From NCBI RefSeq assembly GCF_051020985.1, contig NC_134999.1, positions 2,666,001 to 2,730,000 on the forward strand: a stretch of 64,000 bases of DNA, in the 5' to 3' direction. The notes beneath the pieces are model-generated. The model was not told the DNA's origin. It made no database searches and worked only from the letters and a program-made list of their open reading frames with translations. A program made the position numbers and the translations under genes. Shown in pieces: positions 24,603 to 38,100 of the stretch; within the stretch, counting starts at the first letter, position 1, and each line of letters opens with the position of its first letter. This stretch comes from Nomia melanderi (taxonomy: Eukaryota; Arthropoda; Insecta; Hymenoptera; Halictidae).

Positions 24603-25899
24603 CAGTAGAACCTCGATTAATTAACCTAACTGGAAAATGCACGAACTGGTTCAGATAAAACTCAGCGGGTAATCGAAAATGGAAAAGAAGTTATTGACAA
24701 TATATTTAAAAACTAAAGGTAGAATTTTTATGTAGTAATAAATGCATTGTTCTTAAAAATATTAAAAAATATTTGTATAAACGTATCAGTACTTAAACAT
24801 TTGGAATCGTTTTTAATATTCTTGCTCTATTAAAAAAATGGAGGTAAAATAAAAATTATGTTCCACACTTTTTTATTTCTTTTTTCTTTCTATTTGATGA
24901 TTTTCCTCTATGGTAAAGATGCTAATATTGGTATGGTAATTTTACCATTTTTCTACAGTTGTATACTATTTCGAAATATTAAATAAAAGTTTAAATATTC
25001 ATTCGTATTATTTTTCATTAAAAAATCCTACTCCAAGTATCCTACTCAGAAAATAAATGACCCCAAACTGTTTCACATTGTTGGAAAATATTTAAACCCT
25101 CTGTTAAGTTGCCTTTGCCCTGTTCCTTTGAACCTATTAACTTGGTAGCTTCTCGGCCATTGAAGTCGACAGAAGCATGATTAAATATGAATAGGTACGG
25201 TTTAAACTGATTCACTTCTTTTAATTAGTTTACTGCGCTTAATGAGTGTACACATCTTCTTAAAACGTAAAATGGTACCAATTTTTTTACCGATCAATTA
25301 TTTAGTTGTTCAGACACACATGTAGTTCTTCTTCGTTTCGTTTTAGTTTCTCATTAGAATATATTATAGGTGCATTTTTCCAGCGTCTGACTAGTATACA
25401 CTTCATTGTTTGATTTCATTAAGCTTACAATGAGAGATTTTTTAAATTAAATTCCACAGTTAACAGGTTAACACTTAACCAACCGAATGGCAAGTCTCCC
25501 ACTTTTCACTTAGCAACGCACAGCCATTTATTTTGTTAATTTTTTCTTTTTGATTATCTAGTAAACCTTGAACTGGGGATACTTGCAATTCATTAGATAT
25601 CTTTCTTGCTCTTTTGGAACATAATTTTTAATGAAACCTGTTAATTGAGTTCGATTTAAGTTAGTGGAAAACATTATAATCACAGTTTCTTTCTGAGTGG
25701 TTGTCTGTGTGTTAATAGAAGCACACATGATAACATTTATGCTAGTAGGAATATTATAATGACTCTAGATCCAAGAATTTTCAAGAAAATGGAGATAAAT
25801 CGATACACTGACGACTGACTTCGTTCTAAATAGAAAAGAGCCTTAAATCCCCATGGGATATTTTCGAGGGAACATTCCGAGTTAATCGAGGTTCTACTG
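24603..25899. mobile_element. Tigger/pogo-like DNA transposon remnant
   Basis: It starts CAGTAGAACCTCGATTAA and ends with the exact reverse complement TTAATCGAGGTTCTACTG, giving 18-bp terminal inverted repeats about 1.3 kb apart. The left flank is TA; the right flank is TG, so one target-site copy is mutated. The CAGT...CCTCG(A)TTAA end resembles pogo/Tigger elements (family knowledge, not a search). Inside, the minus strand has a 60-codon open segment at 25042-25224 but no full transposase. A lone end of the same type sits at 59641-59666. Confidence 0.7.
25042..25224 (-). pseudogene. Open segment inside the Tigger-like element, possible transposase remnant
   Basis: A 60-codon frame follows an in-frame stop and ends in TAG. 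Its translation is protein-like ('FNHASVDFNGREATKLIG', then 'IFQQCETVWGHLF') rather than low complexity. It lies within the 24603-25899 inverted-repeat element, so a decayed transposase piece is the simplest reading. I do not recognise a DDE motif in it. Confidence 0.35.
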
Positions 25900-25912
25900 T
25901 GGCTTTTTACTT

Positions 25913-25918
25913 TTTATT
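25913..25918 (-). terminator. Candidate ChAT polyadenylation signal
   Basis: AATAAA on the minus strand lies 26 bases past the ChAT stop codon and just outside the right end of the Tigger-like element (25899). If used, the 3' UTR is very short and cleavage would fall inside the transposon end. Confidence 0.4.
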
Positions 25919-25943
25919 CGCAGCGACGAATTCACGATTTGTT

Positions 25944-26156
25944 TCATCGCTGAGCTGATGCATTTTTCAACATGGTCGCCATATCCCGCAAGCTTTGCTC
26001 AAGCGTTTGCGCGAATTTCATCGCGTTCGTCCTACCGTCGCTATGGAAAGCGGACACCGCGAATATAAAGCCGTTGTCCCTGATGTTGTAACCACACCCG
26101 TAACCATCCGGAACCACTGGCCCATATCCTGCGATTGTATCGTTCTTTGTAGTTAC
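25944..26156 (-). CDS. ChAT: ChAT last exon (GPVVPDGYG motif to stop)
   Basis: The acceptor GTTTTCAG precedes 'VTTKNDTIAGYGPVVPDGYG', whose second half is the family's conserved C-terminal motif. It then has 'FAVSAFHSDGRTNAMKFAQ' and stops at TGA (25944-25946). The open frame extends further upstream on the strand, but that part is intron: it lies 5' of the acceptor and has no family similarity. Confidence 0.93.
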   Translation of the reverse strand, partial: VTTKNDTIAGYGPVVPDGYGCGYNIRDNGFIFAVSAFHSDGRTNAMKFAQTLEQSLRDMATMLKNASAQR

Positions 26157-29100
26157 CTGAAAACAACAAGCTTGATTTAGTGGATATTTCTTACGATATG
26201 GGGTACAGTGAGAAACGTTTACGAACAGCCCGGAAGAAAACGGAGAAATGTATTCTTGCGTTTTGTAATTTTTTAACTGTGTAAACTGATTATTTAGTTT
26301 AGTCATTATTTTAAAGATACTTTCTGTGTTTTCGAATTTGTTCATTATAACAATGGAACATTAGATTTAATAGATATTTTGTACGATACCAGATGTTTTC
26401 TGTGCTTCCGAGTTTTTTAATTATTGTAATGGAATACTAGAGTCAATGGGAATTTTGTACAATATAAGATATTTTCTGCGTTTTCGGATTTTGGATTATA
26501 ATAATGGAACACTAGATTTAATAAGCATTTCGATCAATACAAAATATTTCTGTGTTTCCGGGTTTTTTAATTATGATTATAGAATATTAGGTTCAATAGG
26601 TATTTTATAGAACATAAGATATTTCCTGTTTTTTAATTTTTTAATTATGATTATAAAATACTTGACTCACAATTAGTAGGTATTTTCTATAGTATGAGAT
26701 GGTTACGTACAATACGAGAAAACATGAAGGAATATTTTCGCGATTTTTCATTGTTAAATTATGTATAAAATTTACTATTTTCTAGATCTTGGAACTATTG
26801 AGCGAAGCAGTGTAAAACTGCTTCAACGTTCTCTTCGTTCCTCTTTATACCTTGCGAAGGGTTCTGGCTCTTGAATTGTGAGACTACAATGGTACTTCCG
26901 TTCTCGAAACTCTACCCGTGAATTGTTACCTTTGTTACCTTGAACTTCAAAACGGAATTTCCTAAAGTACTTTTCTCGCGTTCCACTTCAATTTGGTTTC
27001 TTCTTCTAAAGTGGATATTCAATTTAAAAAGTTGAATACCATTTAATATTTCAATTATACGTATTTCCAAATTTGTATTTTATCAAATTAAACATTTATA
27101 TTGAACCGTCAACAAACATACCGTATATACCAACTTTCTTTTGACGAAACAAAAATGATTGTGTCAAGTACCAAGAATTTAGAAAAGAAAGTTTTTTATT
27201 TGACTTGAAGAAGAAGAGATTGCATTTATGACAATTCATTACTATGCTGTGTGTCCGTTAACAAATGGTGTCATTTAAACGATGATTATTTCACATATAA
27301 AAGGAAATCCAAAATATCTTTATACCATATTTCATTTTGGTGAAGATGAAATTAATTCATCTTCTATTCGAAATTAAGTTAACAAGTAACAATAAATTAA
27401 TTTTAAATCGTTTATGTGCAAATTAGATTATTCTAAACAGTAATAGTTAGTTAAAGATATATATTTATCATTAAATAAATTAGGAAGCTTGTAAAATCCC
27501 AAACAAAGTAAACATACTAATTAGAATACAAGTACTTACAGTAACAAATGATAAATCAATATAAATATTGCTAAATCAACCAGTATAAAGTTATATGTAA
27601 TACTCATGATGAAGATTTCTGGATTAATTTAATCAAAATCAATGTATTAATATAATAAACAAAAATATTGTTTGTTGCAGATGGATCAAAGTAGAACACT
27701 ATTTTGCTATTACTAATTTATTATCTTCAAAGTAAATTTGGATTAACAGTAGAATAGAAAATTCCTTTGAGTTTGTTGCAAAATATTGATAATACGATGT
27801 TACACGAGTTTAGCAGCAAAAATAAATAATACGGAAAGAGGATAAATGATTATTATTTAACCCGCTGTTCTGTAATATTGTGACAGACTCGTGGTGAAGA
27901 TTTCAAGTAGAATTTAACCAACATAAATATTCAAACTATGTAATATTAATGATTACAGTTTAGAGCAAACGTTGAAATAGAATATGCTTAGAATTTTCAG
28001 TGACAAAATAGTTAAACCAATCACAGTTCAGAAAGAAATCATAGGGCAAGGGGTTAAGAGAGATTGGATGGGACATTTGAATGAAAGCTTATCAAGATAA
28101 TGCTCAGCACCGCATGAAACGTTCAAACACCGATTTATTACTGATCATAATTACCGACCTGCGACGTTGAGAGTGCGAAATGATTGATGATTTTATAAGC
28201 CTCATCCGTAAAGATGTCAGGGACTGGTTCTCCAGCTTCTTTCGCCGCGTAATGCAGCCCCATTAAATGGTTGTCAATTCCTAGTCCATTTATGTTGTCA
28301 TTCATTTCCTTAGTTTGCCTCTGCACCGCCAGATCGAATAACTCCTTCATTCTCTCTTGCTGGAAAACGAACGAAGCGGAATCGTTTTAATTGTGATTCA
28401 AATCAAATGTCGGTGTACAATGGTCATGAATTCAGTAATAATAATGAACGTGCAAAAACATTTTACATCGATCGGAGTCATTCTGTTACGCAAATCGAAC
28501 TCTTGAAATCCAAACTGAAAACACCAAATTACCCTTTTCATCGAATTGTATACACACAAATCTATTTCATGACAAAACCTGAGGGTTTCTTATAAAGAGA
28601 AGACCAGGCATAAAAATCTGTGTTTGAATAAAACCCTATGCACGTTACAGTATATATCTTAGAAATGAAAAATACTCATGGTTTTTTTAACAGTGGTCCT
28701 CCGTTTTCGAGAAAACTGAGTTTTAGGTTTGTATGTTACTGTAATAAGACGATGAATAATATTACAATAATAAAATACAAGTTATTTAGAGATTATAATT
28801 CGAAAGAAAACAAAGAAAAACGAAGAAAAAAAGAATTCCAAGCATGGCGATTCAAGATATGTTTACTATGACGTGTACAAAGTTTCATTGAAAAACGAAT
28901 TTTTATGTCTGGCCTTTTCCTTGTCAGATGTCCGACACGTATATTTCGTCATTTTTAAATTTTCCATTTGGACATTTTTTGGAAACTTCTTACGATAACA
29001 TTATAAAGTAAACTTCTGACTGGTTTTGAAGAATCGAATAACGACAGACAGTAGAGAGAAATTATTGTTTAATACAATATAAATACTTTTTCATTCGTTA

Positions 29101-32100
29101 CATTTATATAACCAACAACTTCGAGATATATTTGCGTACGAATGAATTACGACATTTCTGTTTTCAAAATTTAAGAATGTAACAAGAGATTTTTTTCAGT
29201 TTCTTCGTATATCCATTATAGTATTGAAGTGAAGCTATTGATTTTTGAAATCATTGTAGATACACAACTATTTTAGGATATGAATAATTGCGATATACGT
29301 AAACCCCTCATTTTTTGTGGTGTTAATCTTTTGCAGTGGAATGCCGTCACAATGGAGAATTCGAGCTTCGATATTTAAATTCCAAAGCTGCAAACGAATA
29401 ATGTAGTTATTCAAATAACGAGATATTAATATGTAGTTCTTTCCAGTATTTAAAACTTGGAAGTATAACTCGGTCTTCCTATAAAAAAGAAAATCCAAAA
29501 TATTTTTACGTATTATTTCATTTTGGGGAAAATAAAACTAAACCAAATAAAACTTATTTCTGAAGTACTGAGGATTAATCTTTGATTTTTGACACTGACA
29601 AAATGTTTATCGAAAATAATACCGAATATATACAAAAGTGTAAAAAATTCTCGTCCGAAAAGTGTTAACCCTTTGCACTCCAGAAGTTTTTCACTGGAAA
29701 TATTCAACATTTTCTAATCAGATGCAGACTACATTGTTTGAAATTGACAAGAAATCGCACATACATTAACGAACAAAACTATCCTTTTTAATATTTCACT
29801 CATTCATGTATTATACAAAGTTTCCTAGTTAACATTAAACTTGACAATTTTGCTGTATCAAGTCGATTGGCGACTGAGAGGCGCCTCTGGAGTGCAAGGG
29901 GTTAATAATTTAATTTTAATTCATTGAAATGTACTCTCTGATTTTTATTCGGCGATGGTAGAATAATCGCTACCATGGTTACGACGTGTACATTGGTTAG
30001 GGGTAGAGAACAACATGCACGAAGGGAGTCGATTTCATTATCGTGCATTTTCGATGAACATCGGCGTAATTGTGGAGAACGGACCGTCTGAAATAACATC
30101 GTGATAAACGAGAAACAACAGCCGAAGCTCGTTGCGGTACTTTCCAAACGAGGGTGGACTGCGGAAAGAAAGCAAACGGAAAGCCCCACGAAGGTTGCCC
30201 GAGGCCACTCGAGTATCGCGCAAACACTCGAACAAGGGAGAACGAACACGACCTGCCGTAATTGATTGCCTTTTTTTCGAGAGTTTTCCTTTCGTTTATC
30301 ATTTCATTTCCTTCTCACGACGCGCGTTCCTCTTGTCCAGACCTGACCCTGTCCAGGGATTTCCGAATGATAACATTTTCACGTTTGTTCTTAATCCTTT
30401 GCACTCGGAAGTTCTTTTTATTAGAAATATTCAACATTTTCTCATGAAATATAGAGAATATTTTTTGAAACTTACTGAAAGAGAAATTGCACGTAAATTA
30501 AGAAACAATTATGCGGAGTTTAATGTTATATACGACTTTAGAATTTTACTGTATCAAATAGAGTGGTGACTGAGAGCTGCTTCTCGAGTAAAGGGTTAAC
30601 ACTATTTTTATCGAAATTGCCAGAAGACAGCTTTCAAAATTTTCGGTTAAAATTATTTTCTGAGTTTAATTGTTTGTTCTCAATTGACTTTTGTTTTTTT
30701 CTGTGATAATTATGAAATTTATTGTTAAGTTCTTATTCAATTTTACTCGGGTATGCTTTTCCAGGATTCAATTGTTTTCTATTTCAGCTTCATGATCCCA
30801 GTAAACTTCCTTAATACATTACAATATATTATCATCATATTTTTATATAAAGATCCTTTTGTATTAAAAGTATATATTGTATCATATGCGTATATATTTG
30901 TACGAAATGATAAAGCGAATAAAATAATAGATATATATGAAAATGTAAACGTCCTGTCAACAATTTTTGTTTTACCTTTTTGCTGATTTTTCTGAACTGT
31001 TTTTCTTTCCTATCTTTTTCTTAGTTTTCATAAGTTCAGCCATTTTATTCATTTCATTAACATTCAATAGATAATATTTGTTTACTTTAATTTGTTTTTA
31101 CTTTATCTCACCTTTTGAACAATCATTTCTCTATTTAATCACTTTAACGTAGTTTAAAAATGACTTCGTTATTTTCCATGTTTTATATTATAGTGCATTG
31201 TTTTGTCAACCAATTTAAATTGAAATTTTTTTAACCACTAATATCACAGTTAATTTCAAAATTTCAAATTTATAATAAACAATTCAACCTTTTGTAAGTG
31301 TCATGTAATATAATATCGGAATTTTGCATACTTCTAACTCGTAATATTCCACTAAAGTAATTTAATTGTATCGTTATTGTCGTTCCAGTGATATGTGTCG
31401 TTTCTGTATATTTTCGCTGGTTGTTCGTATGTATCGGCTACTCGAACACTAACTAAACAGACGATTTCTACAAAATACAGCCAAGTTGCAGTTACACTGT
31501 AAATGGTGAACTGAACTCTTTTGGTGCCTTTGTCAGGGATGTTGTTCTGCTCGTTCGCTGCTTGACTCTCTGGATCCCCTTGGCACATTGCCTTCGCCCA
31601 TGCCAATGCCTCTGGACTGGCTGCCCTTATGCAGTCCACCCTTCCTAGAGCAAATCTCCTGATGCCTGCGCTTTCATATGTGGCGACCAAGACCCCGTGT
31701 AATCTGAATAAAGTTAAACAATAAAATAATGATGATTAATAACAGATAACGATTAACGATTAATAGCAATTATTAACACTTCGCACTCCCAGTTTCTTTT
31801 GCAGTTTTTTCCTCGATAACTCTGTATTATTAGGAATGTCTTATTTGAAGTACACTTTTGAAAACTAGTTCGTTTGCAGAAAGCAGTGTAAACAATTCTT
31901 TTTATTAATAATAATGAAAACAGCATAATAATATATCGTATTTTAAAAATATCTTGACCAAAAAGCTCACGTATAAATAAAACTGATGTCGACTTACACT
32001 CGATATAGGAGCGCAAAGGGTTTTAACATTAACCGTATTGGGAATCGGTCAATGACCGGATTTTAAAATCTGTGTTTTCTTTTGTTCAGTGAGTTTTCTA

Positions 32101-35100
32101 TCAATTCCTATACTGTCCGATTAATTGGTTTTTCAATATTCATCTTCCCTTTTGTTTCTGTTTCCACTAAGAAAAATTTATCTAATTTGTTTATCTTTAT
32201 TTTGTAGCCAGTTATTTGACTAGTTACTGTGGGAAAAGTGTTGGTATGGTCAATATTAACATAATGGAGATTACGTCGTAGATCCCACGTATATACAGGG
32301 TATCTAATTAATTGAAATCCTTTACAAGAAAAGATGTGGAAGAATGTATTAAAATATTTATTGTTGGTAGAATCAAAATATAATCAATAAAATAATGAAT
32401 GAGATAGAACTATTAGGACATAAACTAATTTACTATATAATTTAGATATATGGATAAAGATAGCTTTTAATATTGTTATTAATTATTTATTTTATGTAAC
32501 TTATTTGTTTTTGTTTTAGGAAAATAATAGCTAGTAATAAATTACTAAAAGTAGTAATGTTGCGAAATATTATGAATTTTATATTCTTTCTTTTCACTTC
32601 TTAAGATTACTTCTCTTTTCTATTACAATAATAAATAATGTTTATTCAAAATGCTTACTTGAAATACGTAAGTTGCAGTGATAATTGTAAATAAACGTCC
32701 GGACTGATTTTGCACGATTTTATAAACTCCTTCGAGTAGTCTTCAAACCACAAAATGCAAAGATCCAAGTCTTCCACCAAGCTATATAATTGTAAGAAAA
32801 GAAAACAAATATTAACAAGAATTCCTATTAATCATTGAAATATTTCTTTGAAATTATGAAGTATTTTACAATTCAAGATAAAAAGTTTAGTTTTGGAAAA
32901 TGAGAATTTTTAGTCTTTGAAATTTTCAATTTTTATTTTGTAAGCTACACTTTTAATATTTGCAAAATATTAATAACAGAAAATTATGGAACAATTAATG
33001 AAGCAGCTCTGTTATATACTTTTAAAACATCATTATCAATTATTGATCAACCACACTACACTATAGTGCAGATTACAGTTACAATTACGTTATAACATAC
33101 TTCTTCGATAACAAGTTAATAATAACACAGTTAAATAACATATTTCCTTATAACAAGGTTGGTAAATCTTTTATTCGACTTAATTCACACGTTCTTCGTT
33201 CGTATATTCATTTGTAATTGTTAATCGATACTACTTACTAGTCGAAAGACGTCATTGCTTCTCTGATATAATTAAGACTTTGTTCAGACAAGTGCCATTC
33301 GAGTTTTTCAGGCGCAGGTAAATGAGACGGCACTGTATTTTCATCCGGTGGAGGCATTGCGTCGACTTTCTCTGTCAATTCTTCGAACGCCTTGAAAATC
33401 GCTGGCGCCTCGCCAGCTGAGTGTTCGTAAGTCAATCCCCAGAATCCATCCTTCAATAAATTGATGAGAATTGTATGAATTAAGCAAAAATCATATAGAT
33501 TTTTTTCTTAACCCCTTGCCCTATGATTTATTTCTTAACTATGATCGATACAACTACTTTATCGTTAATAATTTGTTAGGAAGAGAACAAATTTTTATAC
33601 TTATTTTATATCTAGGTTTACTCGAAAGGCTAACAAGTGACAGTGGAAAAGTAATATTTCATTTATATTTAAACAAAATAAATAACACTTGGATTTGTCA
33701 AATTTAGTTTAAAATTTTTGTCACGAGCATGACACGATATTGTAGGTCAAGGGGTTAAAGATGGATTACAGACTTCAGTTTGATAACGTTCACTCAAAAA
33801 GTATTAAACAAGATTTGATAAATGCTCACTTGTGTTAGGTATATTAAAAAATACAATTTACTATTTTCTTAATACACTAATGACGCATTTTAAGTTTTTA
33901 ACATCTGTTCTTTATTTTTTAATTCTATTTTTTCTTAAATAACTGATATCTTTGAACAATGAAAATAGTATATTTTGAAGTTGTATCCAATATTTTCAAC
34001 GTCTACAAGAATATGAAAATTTTCCAAAGAAAATGTATATTAATGTATCCATCTTTTTATCACCAGACTTTTCTACTTTTATATCAATTTAGTATGTTAT
34101 TATATCAATTTTTCAATACAAAATTATACTACTGCAAAATATTTAAATTCAATTTTCAGTGATCCTTGATCTTTTTCGAGTAATGTATAGTATAGTGCGT
34201 ATATATATACTTTTTTTAATGAACTTAATTTAATTTTTGTTGGTAATTAAAATCTATTATTTAAAAATGAAATATACAATTAAATTTACATAATCTGGCA
34301 GTTAAATATATTCATATTAGAGGATCTTGTATATTAATTTCATGAACCACCATATGATTTACTAAAAATTAAAGATTATGTATTGTTATTTATTAGAATT
34401 TAAATTAAAATTTATTTTTAACCTAGGCACTGTTTTACATGTTCCGTGGTCTAAGGTTTAAGGGTTAACACGTATAATAGAAATACTTATTATAGTGTTC
34501 TTCTGATAATTATATTGAAAATATCAGGAGTTAGAATATAAAACTAGCAGAAAACTTGGTGAGAAAAGATGAAAACTGATCAATCAGTTTCGTTATTCAC
34601 AGCCTAGTCATCGAGTGGTCTTCTACCCTTACGTGTATTCGCAAACACATAAAACAGGGATCTCTTGTGTATACCTACCTTGCCGAGTATAGCGTGAAAA
34701 GTTTTATCGAACCAGCGATTCGCGCCCAAATGTCTGGAACCTCCACCGTGCAGAGCGTGATGAAGAACGTTCGCAAAATCTCTATCCCCTATCCACCGAT
34801 CCTCTTTCTTCAAAGAGTTGTTGAATGTGGCAGGCAGGACATCGTCATCGATGCAGACCACACACAGACAGCATTCCAGTAATTCCAAATTGTGCCGATT
34901 TCGTTCATCTGCAAGTATCTCGCTCTCTTATTTCTTATTATTATTAACGTTGATTCTTATTAAGAGTATATTAAGTACATAATAATATAGTCTAAAATTT
35001 TTCACCACTTTCCGGTAATATTATAGGTTCAAAAGAGGTAAAGGGTTTTGTATGATAGTTTAGGTAGCTCAATATTTCATGCCATTTGTATTACTATTTC

Positions 35101-38100
35101 GTGGAAGTTGATTACCTTTTGTATACAAATTTGAAGCTACATAGCTTGAAACTTTAATTTGAAACTAAATAACTTGAAAGTGGTTAACTTGAAAATTCAG
35201 GTGAATAAATATTACATCGCGAATAAATCTTGAAAGAAAATTTCGTTCTGTGAGAATTGTTTTGCTGAGTTTTATTGGAATTAAGATATCTACCCATAAA
35301 AATATTATATTGTAGTTTAGTTTATAAATTTGTCATGTGAAATGGTGCCATTTTTCAAGCATTATATTTTACTTTTTCGTCGTTTAAAATTACTCGAAAA
35401 GACACGAGGAAAAGAAAGATATGCATGTTTTGATTTGTTCTTAACACCTTGTCCTATGATTTCATTTCCATTTGTGCATAATAAAACTATTTTATCGTTG
35501 ATAATTTAGTAGGAAAAGAAAAGAATTTTATGCTTATTCTGTTTCTACGTCTATTCTAAAGCTTAAAGATTACTATAGACAAGTAACATTTCATTTATAC
35601 TAAAAATAAATAAATAACATTTAGATTTGTCGAATACGACTGAAAATTTTCATCACGAGTCTGACACGATATTACAGGAGAAGGGGTTAAATATGGAGTC
35701 TTATTGACATACTTAAGACATAGGAGCCCAGGAAAATTAAGAGCTTGATTCGTTTACAATGCTCGCGCGAGTATTCGCATGCGCAGCTCAACGGTTCGAC
35801 GGTTCCTTTGGTGCACGTCTCCTCATTAAATCGACCCTTTCGAGTGAACTTTAGACTCGTGTGCGGCGCACCATTGTATAAACGCAGGTCTGGCCTTAGG
35901 TGAGGGATGAAAATGTTGCATATGCATACATGAATCATGAAACTAAAAATTTCAAACCAAAGACACCTTCTTCTGTCGTCACGAGTGAAAAGTTCAAAAG
36001 TTGTTCTTAAATATTCATTTCTATTGCAGAATCCGATATTTATTTGGTATATTTTAGGTTTGTGGCTTAGGAAGTATGAATGTGACGATTAATGCGTGCG
36101 AAGGAACAGGGAAAGGGCTATAAAATAAAAAACTGTAAACCAGGCTTGTCCAACACGCAGCCCAAGAAAAATTTATAAGCTTACAAAGTTTATGAGATGT
36201 ATTAACGATACTATAAATACAAATTGAACATGCTACTAATTTATGTGCGGTCCATAACAACCCGTCTTCTTCCAATCAGGCCTAGGAAAGCTAAAAGGTT
36301 GGACACCTTTTCTGTAAACGCAAGCCCAGCGTTTAAAGTTCTGTTCGAAAGGACTTGAAGGAGTGCGTTCAAATGCTTTGTCAAGAGTACGAGTGCAAAG
36401 AAAATGAGGAGAGAATGATTTTACCGTGGTGCCTGTTGCAAGACGAATTTCGAAGAGAGTCGTGAGTTGGCCATTGAAGCAAAAGGCTGTATCGGTTCAT
36501 TTAACCCGTTAACTGTGGAATTTAGTTTGAAAAATCTCTCGTTTTGCACACAATAAAATCAAAAAATGAAGTGTGCACTAGCCAAACGCAGCACGAATGC
36601 ACCTAGGGTATATTTCAATGAAAAACCAGAGTAAACCAAAGAAAAATTACATGTTTGTCTGAAAAAATGAAGAACTGATAGTTGAAAAAACGCAGTTAAC
36701 TGGTTAAATTGAAACCAGTACTACATGTTCACGTGGTACTTAGCTTTAATAAACATTGTGTTTGTTTCTATTATTCCAGTTTTCTCACCTCGTCATCCAA
36801 ATATTTCACATGTATTGTTTTCTTATAGAGTAATTCCAGGCGAGATGACACGATCTCATTAAGATTGTGAAATATTTTCAATTTTTTTTAGCGAGGTACT
36901 GAATCCTATACAGAGACCTATTTAACTATTCTCCTTACATAGGTATATTTATTTTTACAAGTATATTTTATTTTTTGTTAAATATCAATAATATTTTCCT
37001 ATACTCTATTTTTCATAAAATAAAATAGTTGCTCGAATTTACTCGAGTAATGGTCCTTGAAAAATTGCCGCATACCTAAATGAATTTTGGTACAAGAAAG
37101 TTACTTACTCTATAACCTAATAATTATTGGTTTGCTGGATAAATGAGGGTAAACTTCCTTCATGATCGTTAGCTCGTTATACGATAGTTTATTCGATTTG
37201 TAGACCAAGGTTATAGGGTCTCGTTGAGTAAGGTCGGGTTAGGGAGCTAATGGGAATATTGCGAATACTGGTGAACATAGAACAGGCGGTTAATTATGAC
37301 AGCGCTCCGCGGCGGAGAGAGCCGTGGCTAGGGGTACAAGAAAAGTTGCAACGAGATTACTATAGTTGTCTGGTAAATGTGTAACTCCCATTGTCTCTTC
37401 CACGGAGTACGGTAATAAATCGATGACTGTCTATAATACCAATTAAGCGAGATTTGATTACAACATTTATTTAGAATGAAGTTTGCGGTGCAATTTTTTA
37501 TTGATTTAAGTTAACTCGAATGTTGGCAAGCACTGATTTTTGTACGAATGAAATTGTAGATTTCTAAGAATAAAATATATCAGATGAAATCTATTAAAAT
37601 AAAACTTTGGCAACTCGTGCACGGCATAATACAAGTTTCACCAATCTTTCATTAATTGTAAGTTTCCTCTTCATTTCGTTTTGTGCTTTAAAATACGATA
37701 TAAATGCAAGAACTTACATAAACTGGATTAAACAGAAAACTCATTTTTATGCTATCCGATTTTACGAAATTTATAATTTTTACATGTATAAATGTTTTAT
37801 ATAAAGTAATAAATAAAATGCTGTTATCTGAATGTTTCTGTTCTACGAATGTCATAAAGGAGTGAAATTTTCATTGGAAACTAGGTTTGTTAAAAATTCA
37901 GGAAAGTACAGCTAGAATTGGAACAGAACTTCTGAAATAATAATTGTAATGTCAGTTGCAAATATGCTGAGCTACTCACGTTTTAGTAATTCTTCCCTGG
38001 CTTTTGCCCAAGCTGGTCTCTTTGCGGTCGTAAGTATACCGACAGGTGGAGTCCTGGGATCAGCTTTGGTTTCCATGATGCTTAGAATCTGCTGGACTAG

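Larger units (their letters stand above)
26157..28158. other. ChAT last intron, with minisatellite and family A MITE
   Basis: The 2.0-kb intron contains a 75-bp tandem array at 26318-26702 close to the acceptor of the last exon and a TTAA-flanked element at 27857-28057 close to the donor. No other coding exon was seen. Confidence 0.7.
28360..31516. other. ChAT intron with two family B MITEs and a CpG-richer islet
   Basis: The 3.2-kb intron holds TTAA-flanked elements at 29665-29905 and 30391-30599. Between them (about 30120-30380) the DNA is GC-richer with many CpG. Overlapping open frames there on both strands lack splice or family support. Confidence 0.65.
31704..32658. other. ChAT intron with family B and family C MITEs 2 bp apart
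   Basis: It contains elements at 31773-32026 and 32029-32259. Their facing ends read TTAACATTAA, so two separate TTAA-flanked insertions lie two bases from each other. Confidence 0.7.
34909..37979. other. ChAT intron with family A and family D MITEs
   Basis: 3.1-kb intron with elements at 35441-35690 and 36501-36707. GC-richer islets occur at about 35740-35890 and 37190-37420, the latter with 'gcgctccgcggcgg'. Neither has a supported reading frame. Confidence 0.65.

Noticed and set aside
26157..26345. Upstream ATG of the open frame covering the last ChAT exon as a start codon
   Set aside because: The part before 26156 lies upstream of a clear GTTTTCAG acceptor and has no family similarity; it is intron.
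28154..28159. Alternative donor GTAATT four bases beyond the STSQ codon
   Set aside because: It would put the last exon out of frame. The GTCGGT donor gives the exact family spacing.
30038..30302. Overlapping open frames on both strands around 30.0-30.5 kb as a gene
   Set aside because: Three frames overlap because the islet is GC-richer. There is no splice context or recognisable motif, and the flanks are transposon ends.
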